This document shows, in pieces, positions 6,851-13,408 of a stretch of 20,572 nt of DNA. Each line of letters begins with the position of its first letter. Position 1 is the stretch's first letter. Where the stretch lies: NCBI GenBank assembly GCA_002394525.1, contig DGUF01000182.1, positions 1-20,572 on the forward strand, in the 5' to 3' direction. This stretch comes from Lachnospiraceae bacterium UBA4317 (lineage in GTDB: Bacteria > Bacillota_A > Clostridia > Lachnospirales > Lachnospiraceae). The notes beneath the pieces are model-generated. The model searched no databases, was not told where the DNA came from, and saw nothing but the letters and a program-made list of their open reading frames with translations. Made by a program: the position numbers and the translations under genes.

Positions 6851-8461
6851 ATGCAAGGGAACAAATCGCCTCAGCGCCCCTTTTACCTCAGCATCAACAT
6901 ACATGATATGGATATAAACATCAGAAAAAACGAAAAAGCAGAAATGACTTCCGCACCTGTGGAAAAAGAACACCGGCCGGCACGGGCAGGACAGCCCGCC
7001 GCCCGGATCTCCCTGGTCCTGACGCTTGTCCTGTTTGTCATCTGTGCAGTCTTCTTTTTACGCGGAAACGGCACCTCGCCTGAGACCGGATTTTCCGCTT
7101 CGTCCGCTTCTTCCGGTCCCGACAAGGGTCAGGCTCCGCCTGCCTATACATCCGATTCCCGGTCCCTCCTCGGACTCGATACAGTCCTCGGGATCCTCTT
7201 TCCTGTGCCCGAAAATAAAACCGCCTATACCTTTTCTCCTGACGGGAGCCACTGGAATCAGGCTGATGTTGCAGCTGAAAAGGAGACGGCCGCGGCCCCG
7301 AAAGGGCCTTCCGGGGCATCCGGCGATAATGCGGCAAAGACACAGGACACCGGGAATAGCGCGGGGACAAAAACAGCCGCTGTGAAAGCTGATGCGGCAA
7401 AGAAAACTGCGGCAAAAACCGCAGACGCAAAAAAAGCGGATGCCGGCGACACTGCTGCCGCGGCAAAATCCGCGGAGTCAAAAAAAGCTGACACGGCGGC
7501 CACTGCTGCCGCGGCAAAGGAAACCGCGGCGAAAACCGCAGATGCGAAAAAAGCGGCAGAAGCAGAGAAAGAGTCCCCGGACAAGGAGGCCGAAAAGGCA
7601 AAAGATTCCAAAGACCAGAAATCAGACAAGGATAAGGATTCGAGCAAAAAAGATTCCGAAAAAAAGGATTCCAACAGCAGGCCGTCCACCCTCACAAAAA
7701 CCCAGAAGAAGTATATCCAGGCCTGGGAGGACAGCCACATGAGGGACTTCCCGCTCGTGACCGGCCTGCATGACTACAACTGGAAATATCTGGAATATGA
7801 TGACCAGGGCGTCCTCCACTACCGCGGCGATGACGACTACAAGGTCCGCCGCGGCATCGATGTCTCCGAATTCCAGGGCCAGATCGACTGGGACAAGGTC
7901 AAGGCGGACGGCTATGACTTCGTCTTTATCCGCGCCTGCCACCGGACCTTCCACACCGGCAGCCTCGAGGAGGACACCCGGGCGGTCAAAAACCTCAAGC
8001 GGGCCCACAAGGCCGGCCTCGACGTCGGCGTATACGCTTTTTCCCAGGCCGTCACGACCGAGGAGGCCGAGGAGGAGGCAAAGCTCTGCCTCGATATCAT
8101 CAAGAAGAGCGGCGTCAAGATCACCCTGCCCGTCGTCTTCGACCCGGAGATCCAGATCGAGTACGACGCCCGCATCAACTATATCTCCAACGAACAGTTT
8201 ACCGACAATGCCGTCGCCTTCTGCAGGGAGGTCGAAAAGGCCGGGTACACGCCGGCCATCTACGCCAACAGTTCGACCGAGACCGACATCCTGGACATGT
8301 CACGCCTGGAGGACGCCGAGATCTGGTACGCGGATTACAACTATACCCCCGAATCCCCTTACCGCTTCACCTTCTGGCAGTATACCAACACCGGATGGGT
8401 GGACGGGATCCCGGAGACCGAGACAGACCTGAACCTGTGGTTCGTGCCCCGGGAAGAGTGA
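6851..8461 (+). CDS. membrane-anchored GH25 muramidase (lysozyme) with Lys/Ala linker
   Basis: A glycoside hydrolase family 25 N-acetylmuramidase. The N-terminus has one hydrophobic segment (about 53-70, ISLVLTLVLFVICAVFFL) after a basic stretch, so it is an uncleaved signal anchor with the enzyme outside. Residues about 140-280 are a Lys/Ala/Asp-rich linker with a repeated TAAKTADAKKA motif (at 186 and 225). The catalytic domain starts RRGIDVSEFQGQIDW (about 333); D337 and the D431-x-E433 pair in VVFDPEIQ fit the family's catalytic acids. IWYADYNY and FWQYTNTGWVDGI are later signatures. The start is uncertain: ATG 6851, 6908 and 6944 all lack a good ribosome binding site. The highly charged linker may span the cell wall. 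Likely roles are wall remodelling or daughter-cell separation. Confidence 0.88.
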   Translation: MQGNKSPQRPFYLSINIHDMDINIRKNEKAEMTSAPVEKEHRPARAGQPAARISLVLTLVLFVICAVFFLRGNGTSPETGFSASSASSGPDKGQAPPAYTSDSRSLLGLDTVLGILFPVPENKTAYTFSPDGSHWNQADVAAEKETAAAPKGPSGASGDNAAKTQDTGNSAGTKTAAVKADAAKKTAAKTADAKKADAGDTAAAAKSAESKKADTAATAAAAKETAAKTADAKKAAEAEKESPDKEAEKAKDSKDQKSDKDKDSSKKDSEKKDSNSRPSTLTKTQKKYIQAWEDSHMRDFPLVTGLHDYNWKYLEYDDQGVLHYRGDDDYKVRRGIDVSEFQGQIDWDKVKADGYDFVFIRACHRTFHTGSLEEDTRAVKNLKRAHKAGLDVGVYAFSQAVTTEEAEEEAKLCLDIIKKSGVKITLPVVFDPEIQIEYDARINYISNEQFTDNAVAFCREVEKAGYTPAIYANSSTETDILDMSRLEDAEIWYADYNYTPESPYRFTFWQYTNTGWVDGIPETETDLNLWFVPREE

Positions 8462-8470
8462 TCGCATCGG

Positions 8471-8660
8471 GTAACTGTTCAGACTGCCACGAATTCGAGG
8501 TGTTTTTGCGTGCTTTCCAACGCAAAAGCCCGAGTTGAACGGCGTGAACACACTTGTGAAGCAAGTGTGTTGCGCACAGCGAAGCATATAACAATGCTTC
8601 GCATTGTCGAATCGCTGAACGCAGCGTTACATGTGCACGCCCTTCGAAGGGGCGTGTAAC
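8471..8660 (+). repeat. dispersed structured intergenic element, copy B
   Basis: This is the sense-orientation partner of 2251-2397. It starts with GGTAACTGTTCAGACTGCC about 10 bases after the GH25 stop. The shared stems are kept with compensating changes: TTTTGCG/CGCAAAA here against TTTTGCA/TGCAAAA in copy A, and a terminal CACGCCC/GGGCGTG stem. Copy B also carries two extra hairpins absent from A: ACACACTTG/CAAGTGTGT and CGAAGCAT/ATGCTTCG. No T-tract follows the final stem. With the tadA promoter it fills the 306-bp gap between GH25 and tadA. Confidence 0.8.
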
Positions 8661-8719
8661 CGCATCTGCGGAAACGTCTTCGCGTATTTCTCCCCGCAGT
8701 GCCGCCCTGACGTTTCCTG

Positions 8720-8728
8720 TGCTATAAT
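8720..8728 (+). promoter_or_regulatory. extended -10 promoter of tadA
   Basis: TGCTATAAT is an extended -10 element (TGn plus a consensus TATAAT at 8723-8728). No good -35 lies 17 bp upstream. Transcription should begin near 8735, about 33 bases before the tadA ATG. Confidence 0.6.
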
Positions 8729-8767
8729 ATTCTCTACCATTAAATATTGCTCAAAGCAGAGGTTTTC

Positions 8768-9529
8768 ATGGACAAAGACTGCACGGGCAGCATGCCCTGC
8801 CCCGCCCCTTCCGCGCCAGATCCTGCCGCCGCTGATTCTGCAGCTGCTGCTCCTTCTGCGGCTGATCCTGCCGCAGCCGGTCCTTCCGCGCCAGATTCTG
8901 CAACTGCTGATCCTTCCGCAGCCGATCCTTCCGCGGCAGATTCTGCCGCTGTTGATCCTTCCGCTGCATCCGCAGATATTCCCGGGGAGGCTCAATCCTT
9001 CTCCCCGGAAGACCTCAAATACATGAAGGCCGCGCTCAAGCAGGCGGAGAAGGCAATCGCCATCGGGGAGGTCCCGATCGGGGCCGTGATCGTCTATGAT
9101 GGCAAGATCATCGCCCGCGGCTACAACCGCCGCAACACGGACAAGACGACGCTGGCCCACGCCGAGATCGCCTGCATCCGCAAGGCCTGCAAAAAGATCG
9201 GCGACTGGCGGCTGGAGGGCTGTACGCTCTACTGTACGCTGGAGCCCTGCCAGATGTGCGCCGGCGCACTGGTCCAGGCAAGGATCGACGAGGTGGTCAT
9301 CGGGTGTATGAATCCGAAAGCCGGATGTGCGGGTTCCGTGATGAATCTTCTTCAGATGGAGCAGTTTAATCATCAGGTTAGAATTGTCCGCGGCGTGCTG
9401 GAGGAGGAGTGCAGCGGTATGCTGAGCGGCTTTTTCCGAAAACTCCGGAATCAGAAAAAAGAAGAAAAAGCGGACGGATACGGCGGGACGTCGGCAGCAC
9501 CGCGGAAGGAACCGGAGGAAACCTGCTGA
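8768..9529 (+). CDS. tadA: tRNA-specific adenosine deaminase with Pro/Ala/Ser N-extension
   Basis: TadA deaminates adenosine-34 of tRNA-Arg(ACG) to inosine. The deaminase domain covers about 82-228: zinc ligand and proton-shuttle motif H131-A-E133 and zinc ligands C161/C164 in [12 protein letters not shown]. The family is usually about 150-165 residues; this one has 253. The first 75 residues are a Pro/Ala/Ser/Asp low-complexity segment made of repeated [10 protein letters not shown]-like units, and a short charged tail follows the domain. The ATG at 8768 has AGAGG seven bases upstream; the repeats are in frame with the domain without a stop and no good internal start precedes the domain. Another cytidine/guanine deaminase is possible but the TadA signature is strong. 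Confidence 0.92.
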   Translation: MDKDCTGSMPCPAPSAPDPAAADSAAAAPSAADPAAAGPSAPDSATADPSAADPSAADSAAVDPSAASADIPGEAQSFSPEDLKYMKAALKQAEKAIAIGEVPIGAVIVYDGKIIARGYNRRNTDKTTLAHAEIACIRKACKKIGDWRLEGCTLYCTLEPCQMCAGALVQARIDEVVIGCMNPKAGCAGSVMNLLQMEQFNHQVRIVRGVLEEECSGMLSGFFRKLRNQKKEEKADGYGGTSAAPRKEPEETC

Positions 9530-9537
9530 AAATTATA

Positions 9538-9566
9538 TTGCAATGCAATTACCGCTATGCTATAGT
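9538..9566 (+). promoter_or_regulatory. sigma-A-type promoter of rpsO
   Basis: -35 TTGCAA (9538-9543), 17-bp spacer, -10 TATAGT (9561-9566), beginning 8 bp after the tadA stop. It leaves a leader of about 110 nt before rpsO. Confidence 0.75.
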
Positions 9567-9573
9567 TGTCAAG

Positions 9574-9681
9574 TATGAATCTGCCCTGTCCGAGGGGCTA
9601 TACAAGCAGCCCGGATTCAGAACACGGAATCTCCAACCGGCTCTTAATCCGCGGCGGTCATCAATCATATGGAGGAATCTC
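9574..9681 (+). ncRNA. rpsO 5' leader, possible S15 autoregulatory RNA
   Basis: The leader of about 110 nt contains a hairpin GGGCT (9595-9599) with AGCCC (9608-9612) and a GC-rich stretch CCGCGGCGGTC shortly before the GGAGG ribosome binding site at 9671. Ribosomal protein S15 is known to repress its own mRNA through leader structures in several bacterial lineages. The length and folding potential fit such a leader, but no described S15 leader class was matched. Confidence 0.35.
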
Positions 9682-9948
9682 ATGATTACAGCAGAAAAGA
9701 AACAGGAAATCATCAAAGAATTTGCCAGAACAGAGGGAGATACCGGTTCCCCTGAGGTTCAGGTAGCCATTCTGACAGAAAGAATTACAGAGCTTACCGA
9801 GCATCTGAAAAAGAACCACAAGGATCATCATTCCAGACGCGGCCTTCTGAAGATGGTAGGTAAAAGGCGCGGTCTTCTTGATTATCTGAAGAGCAAGGAT
9901 ATCGAGAGATATCGTGCGCTGATTGAGAAGCTGGGACTTCGTAAATAA
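9682..9948 (+). CDS. rpsO: 30S ribosomal protein S15
   Basis: An 88-residue protein of exactly the family length. It binds the 16S rRNA central domain early in 30S assembly. Diagnostic stretches are [17 protein letters not shown], the [10 protein letters not shown] segment that contacts rRNA, and the end [13 protein letters not shown]. The ATG is preceded by GGAGG at the right spacing; a longer open frame upstream is chance. It is followed 345 bp later by pnp, the classic rpsO-pnp order. Confidence 0.98.
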   Translation: MITAEKKQEIIKEFARTEGDTGSPEVQVAILTERITELTEHLKKNHKDHHSRRGLLKMVGKRRGLLDYLKSKDIERYRALIEKLGLRK

Positions 9949-9960
9949 TCAGGAGAATGT

Positions 9961-9989
9961 CAGGGCGGGTAGAGATTCTATCCGCCCTG
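9961..9989 (+). other. long perfect hairpin after rpsO
   Basis: CAGGGCGG and CCGCCCTG enclose a G-T wobble, then TAGA and TCTA around a 3-base GAT loop, giving a stem of about 13 bp 13 bases after the rpsO stop. There is no T-tract, so it is an incomplete terminator. In other bacteria the rpsO-pnp gap holds an RNase III site through which PNPase controls its own mRNA; this hairpin is a candidate for that or for partial termination. Confidence 0.6.
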
Positions 9990-10293
9990 TGTTCGTGCAT
10001 GAGCAGGAACAGCCGCCGGGCAGATGTGCTTTCTGCGGCAGACAGAAAGAAACAGACAGAAAGAGCTTGTGCATGGCCGGACAGCGGAAGATTGCTTCCG
10101 TTCCCGGCATACCGCTGCTTCTGCGGCGGAAGAACTGCGGAATTACCGGACTGTGCGCGTTCCGCAGATTGCTGCTCTGTCCCGCCTTTTGTGGGATGGG
10201 CTTTTAAGCGCAGTCAGGCCCTCCGGGTAACGTCTGCCCGGCTGGGTGAATGGTAAGACGAGAAGAGGAAGAAAAAGAGGAAAAATCAGAAAA
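9990..10293 (+). other. rpsO-pnp intergenic region, probable pnp leader
   Basis: About 300 bases without a credible gene. A weak promoter-like pair (TTGCTG, 17 bases, TGGGAT) lies around 10168-10196. A CCGGG/CCCGG stem lies near 10222-10241. A purine-rich run precedes the pnp ATG. Nothing here matches a known riboswitch to the eye. Confidence 0.35.
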
Positions 10294-12441
10294 ATGGACG
10301 AAACAAAAACTTTTTCGACGAAACTGGAAAATCCGTATAAGACCTATACCATGGATCTGGCGGGAAGAACGCTGAAGGTGGAGATCGGCCGTGTGGCAAA
10401 ACAGGCAAACGGAGCCGCCTTTATGCATTATGGCGATACAACACTGCTTTGTACGGCGACCGCATCCAAACAGCCCAGAGAGGGCGTGGATTTCTTTCCG
10501 CTCTCGGTAGAGTACGAGGAGAAGATGTACGCGGTGGGTAAAATTCCAGGAGGCTTCAACAAGCGCGAGGGCAAGGCTTCCGAGCACGCGGTTCTTACCT
10601 CCCGTGTCATCGACCGCCCCATGCGTCCGCTTTTCCCGAAGGATTACCGGAACGATGTGACCCTGAACAATATGGTAATGTCTGTGGATCCGGACTGCAA
10701 TCCGGAGGTTGTGGCCATGCTGGGATCTTCCATCGCGACAACGATTTCCGATATTCCGTTTGACGGTCCCTGCGCTGCGACGCAGATCGGAATGATTGAC
10801 GGAAAGCTGATTGTCAATCCGACGCTGGAGCAAAACTCCGTTTCCGATCTTCAGCTGACCGTCGCGTCCACCAGAGATAAGGTCATCATGATCGAGGCCG
10901 GAGCCAATGAGGTCCCGGAGGCAAAGATGATCGAGGCCATTTATCTGGCGGATGAGACAAATAAGAAAATTATTGCTTTCATAGACACCATCGTGGCGGA
11001 GTGCGGGAAACCCAAGCATGACTATATCAGCTGCGCCATTCCGGAAGAGCTGTTCGCGGCGATCCGAGAGGAGATTCCGCAGGAGGAAATGGAACAGGCT
11101 GTCTTTACGGACGACCGCTCCGTCAGAGAGGCAAATATCGCTGCTTACACGGAAAAACTGAGAGAGAAATTTGCGGATCAGGAGGATTGGCTGGCAGTCC
11201 TGGATGATGCGATGTATCAGTACCAGAAAAAGACCATCCGGAAGATGATTCTGAAAGACCACAAACGTCCCGACGGGCGTGCCATCCGGCAGATTCGTCC
11301 GCTGGCCGCGGAGGTTGACACGGTTCCCCGTGTTCACGGCTCCGCGATGTTTACCAGAGGCCAGACGCAGATCTGTAATGTCGTCACGCTGGCGCCGCTT
11401 TCCGAGGCACAGAGGGTGGATGGTCTGGATCCATACAAGACGGAGAAGAGATACATGCATCAGTATAACTTCCCCAGCTACTCGGTAGGAGAGACAAAGC
11501 CGTCCAGAGGACCGGGACGCCGCGAGATCGGCCATGGTGCGCTGGCGGAGCGTGCGCTTCTTCCGGTGCTTCCGGACAAAGAGACGTTCCCCTACGCGAT
11601 CCGTTCGGTTTCGGAGACATTCGAGTCCAACGGCTCTACCTCCCAGGCTTCGGTCTGCGCTTCCTGCATGGCGCTTATGGCCGCGGGTGTGCCGATCCGG
11701 AAAATGGTAGCCGGAATTTCCTGCGGTCTGGTGACAGGAGATACGGACGATGACTATATTGTACTGACCGATATCCAGGGTCTGGAGGATTTCTTCGGCG
11801 ATATGGATTTCAAGGTCGCGGGAACCCATGACGGAATCACAGCCATTCAGATGGATATTAAGATTCACGGGCTTACCAGAAAGATTGTGGAGGAGGCCAT
11901 TTCACGCTGCAAGGATGCCAGAGAGTACATCCTGACAGAAGTGATGGAGCCGACCATTTCCGAGCCGCGTCCGACCGTCAACAAGTACGCCCCGAAGATT
12001 GTCCAGATTACCATCGATCCGGATAAGATCGGTGATGTGGTCGGCAAGCAGGGCAAGGTCATCAATGAGATTATCGCCCGCACCGGCGTTAAGATTGATA
12101 TTGAGGATGACGGATCTGTCTCTGTCTGCGGAACCGACCCGAAGGCCATGGATCAGGCTCTGGGTTATATCCGGACGATTGTGACCGACTTCGAGGAAGG
12201 CCAGATTCTCACGGGAAAAGTTGTCAGCATCAAGGAATTCGGCGCGTTTGTGGAGTTTGCCCCCGGCAAGGAGGGAATGGTGCATATCTCCAAAATTGCC
12301 AGGGAGAGAATCAACCGTGTGGAGGACGTCCTGACACTCGGCGATGTGGTGACGGTGATCTGCCTTGGCAAGGACCGCATGGGGCGCATGAGCTTCAGCA
12401 TCAAGGACTGCCCCAAAAACGCGAAGCCCTGCAATGCCTGA
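10294..12441 (+). CDS. pnp: polyribonucleotide nucleotidyltransferase (PNPase)
   Basis: A 3'-to-5' phosphorolytic exoribonuclease of 715 residues. Domain order: RNase PH-like core 1 (about 14-235), helical linker, RNase PH-like core 2 (about 325-550), KH domain (about 566-626, motif GKQG 585-588) and S1 domain (about 636-705, GKVVSIKEFGAFVEF). Catalytic residues in GDMDFKVAG are D503, D505 and K507, with the GRREIGHGALAERAL phosphate/RNA-binding segment at 408-422. It ends just after the S1 domain without a long tail. The ATG at 10294 is preceded by AGAGG at a rather long spacing; a GTG 48 bases upstream has no ribosome binding site. It overlaps the frame region leading into dut by the sequence ATGCCTGA. 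Confidence 0.98.
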   Translation: MDETKTFSTKLENPYKTYTMDLAGRTLKVEIGRVAKQANGAAFMHYGDTTLLCTATASKQPREGVDFFPLSVEYEEKMYAVGKIPGGFNKREGKASEHAVLTSRVIDRPMRPLFPKDYRNDVTLNNMVMSVDPDCNPEVVAMLGSSIATTISDIPFDGPCAATQIGMIDGKLIVNPTLEQNSVSDLQLTVASTRDKVIMIEAGANEVPEAKMIEAIYLADETNKKIIAFIDTIVAECGKPKHDYISCAIPEELFAAIREEIPQEEMEQAVFTDDRSVREANIAAYTEKLREKFADQEDWLAVLDDAMYQYQKKTIRKMILKDHKRPDGRAIRQIRPLAAEVDTVPRVHGSAMFTRGQTQICNVVTLAPLSEAQRVDGLDPYKTEKRYMHQYNFPSYSVGETKPSRGPGRREIGHGALAERALLPVLPDKETFPYAIRSVSETFESNGSTSQASVCASCMALMAAGVPIRKMVAGISCGLVTGDTDDDYIVLTDIQGLEDFFGDMDFKVAGTHDGITAIQMDIKIHGLTRKIVEEAISRCKDAREYILTEVMEPTISEPRPTVNKYAPKIVQITIDPDKIGDVVGKQGKVINEIIARTGVKIDIEDDGSVSVCGTDPKAMDQALGYIRTIVTDFEEGQILTGKVVSIKEFGAFVEFAPGKEGMVHISKIARERINRVEDVLTLGDVVTVICLGKDRMGRMSFSIKDCPKNAKPCNA

Positions 12442-12472
12442 GACTCTGTCCGGCAGCAGTAGAAAGACAGAT

Positions 12473-12910
12473 ATGAAAATTAAGGTCAAGAAATTAAGCA
12501 GTACGGCGAAGCTGCCCACCAGGGGCAGCGCGTACGCCGCGGGGTACGATCTGTACGCGGATATCGCGGAACCGGCGGAAATTCCGCCCCATCAGACGGT
12601 GATGGTTTCCACAGGACTCTCCATGGAAATTCCGGAAGGGTATTTCGGCGCAATCTTTGCCCGGAGCGGACTGGCGGCACGGGAATCTCTCCGTCCGGCC
12701 AACTGTGTGGGGGTTGTGGACGCGGATTACCGGGGACCGTTTCTGATCGCCGTTCATAATGACGGGGAGACAGCCCGGACGGTCATGCCGCAGGAGAGAA
12801 TCGCCCAGATGGTTGTGATTCCGTTTCTTCCGGTGGAGTTCTGCGAGTCAGAGGAATTAAGCGATACGGCGCGCGGCGAGGGCGGATTCGGAAGTACAGG
12901 AAAACAGTAA
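12473..12910 (+). CDS. dut: deoxyuridine 5'-triphosphate nucleotidohydrolase
   Basis: A homotrimeric dUTPase (145 residues) that hydrolyses dUTP to dUMP. All five motifs are present: AGYDLYA (23-29), ARSGLA (63-68), VVDADYRGP (81-89) with the catalytic Asp, RIAQMVV (109-115) and the C-terminal P-loop-like RGEGGFGSTGKQ (134-145). The ATG at 12473 gives the typical MKIKVKKL start. An in-frame ATG at 12434, overlapping the pnp stop, would add 13 residues and could couple translation to pnp, but has no ribosome binding site. Confidence 0.95.
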   Translation: MKIKVKKLSSTAKLPTRGSAYAAGYDLYADIAEPAEIPPHQTVMVSTGLSMEIPEGYFGAIFARSGLAARESLRPANCVGVVDADYRGPFLIAVHNDGETARTVMPQERIAQMVVIPFLPVEFCESEELSDTARGEGGFGSTGKQ

Positions 12911-12939
12911 AAGATGACGGGTGACGGGAGGATTGTCGT

Positions 12940-13311
12940 ATGAGTGAGGAATTACGTAACAGCGATGCGTGCAGCGGAGACTGTGCCGGCTGCGGCGGCG
13001 ACTGCACCTCTTTTGATTCGGAGAAGCAGACGATCACGCTGACGCTGGACGATGATTCGCAGCTGGAATGCCGGGTCATCAATATATTTCAGGCTAAGGA
13101 TCAGAAATACATTGTGCTTCTTCCTCTGGACAGCACGGACGGAGAAGGATATCTGTTCCGCTTTTTCCAGGAGGAGGGAGGAAATCCGCGTCTGGAGAAT
13201 ATCGATGACGAGGACGAGTATTCCTTTGCGGCGGATGTGTTTGAAAATCTGATGAGTCAGGCAGGCTTTCTGGAGCCGGAAGAGCAGGAAGGCGAGTCTG
13301 CACAGGAATGA
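12940..13311 (+). CDS. DUF1292-family protein with N-terminal Cys cluster
   Basis: A 123-residue acidic protein. Residues about 25-115 resemble the DUF1292 family of small Firmicute proteins of unknown function: ITLTLDDDSQLECRVINIF..., then YIVLLPLDSTDGEGYLFRFFQEE. Before the domain is a Cys cluster, C11, C15, C18 and C22 (spacing CX3CX2CX3C), a plausible Zn or Fe-S site. GGGAGG stands 8 bases before the ATG. It follows dut by 29 bp, probably in the same transcript, and is followed by an intrinsic terminator. No function is assigned. Confidence 0.8.
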   Translation: MSEELRNSDACSGDCAGCGGDCTSFDSEKQTITLTLDDDSQLECRVINIFQAKDQKYIVLLPLDSTDGEGYLFRFFQEEGGNPRLENIDDEDEYSFAADVFENLMSQAGFLEPEEQEGESAQE

Positions 13312-13337
13312 CACCCCGGTGATACGGAAATCAAGAG

Positions 13338-13387
13338 GCCCACGGACAAATCGCGGCTTTTCGCGGTCTGCCTGTGGGCTGTTTTTT
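13338..13387 (+). terminator. intrinsic terminator/possible attenuator before the GTPase-NYN gene
   Basis: GCCCACGG (13338-13345) pairs with CCTGTGGGC (13371-13379, one bulge), with an inner CGCG/CGCG stem, followed by six T at 13382-13387. The Shine-Dalgarno AAAGGAGG of the next gene begins only about 10 bases later. No clear sigma-A promoter lies between the hairpin and that gene, so its expression may depend on read-through. Confidence 0.8.
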
Positions 13388-13408
13388 CAGAAGGGAAAGG
13401 AGGATGTT

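Noticed and set aside
6851..8461. Phage endolysin from a prophage
   Set aside because: GH25 enzymes occur in phages, but here there is a membrane anchor and long linker, and no phage gene is adjacent.
8500..8660. CRISPR-like array
   Set aside because: The hairpins are not regularly spaced direct repeats with unique spacers, and no cas gene is present.
9961..9989. Intrinsic terminator after rpsO
   Set aside because: The stem is excellent but no T-tract follows, so it is recorded as a hairpin rather than a terminator.
10204..11868. Long minus-strand ORF (554 codons) opposite pnp
   Set aside because: It is a shadow of PNPase, with no ribosome binding site and an implausible His/Arg-rich composition.
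13319..13408. N-terminal extension of the GTPase-NYN frame to 13319
   Set aside because: The extra 30 codons cross the intrinsic terminator, lack a ribosome binding site and do not fit the family start; the ATG at 13409 has AAAGGAGG.
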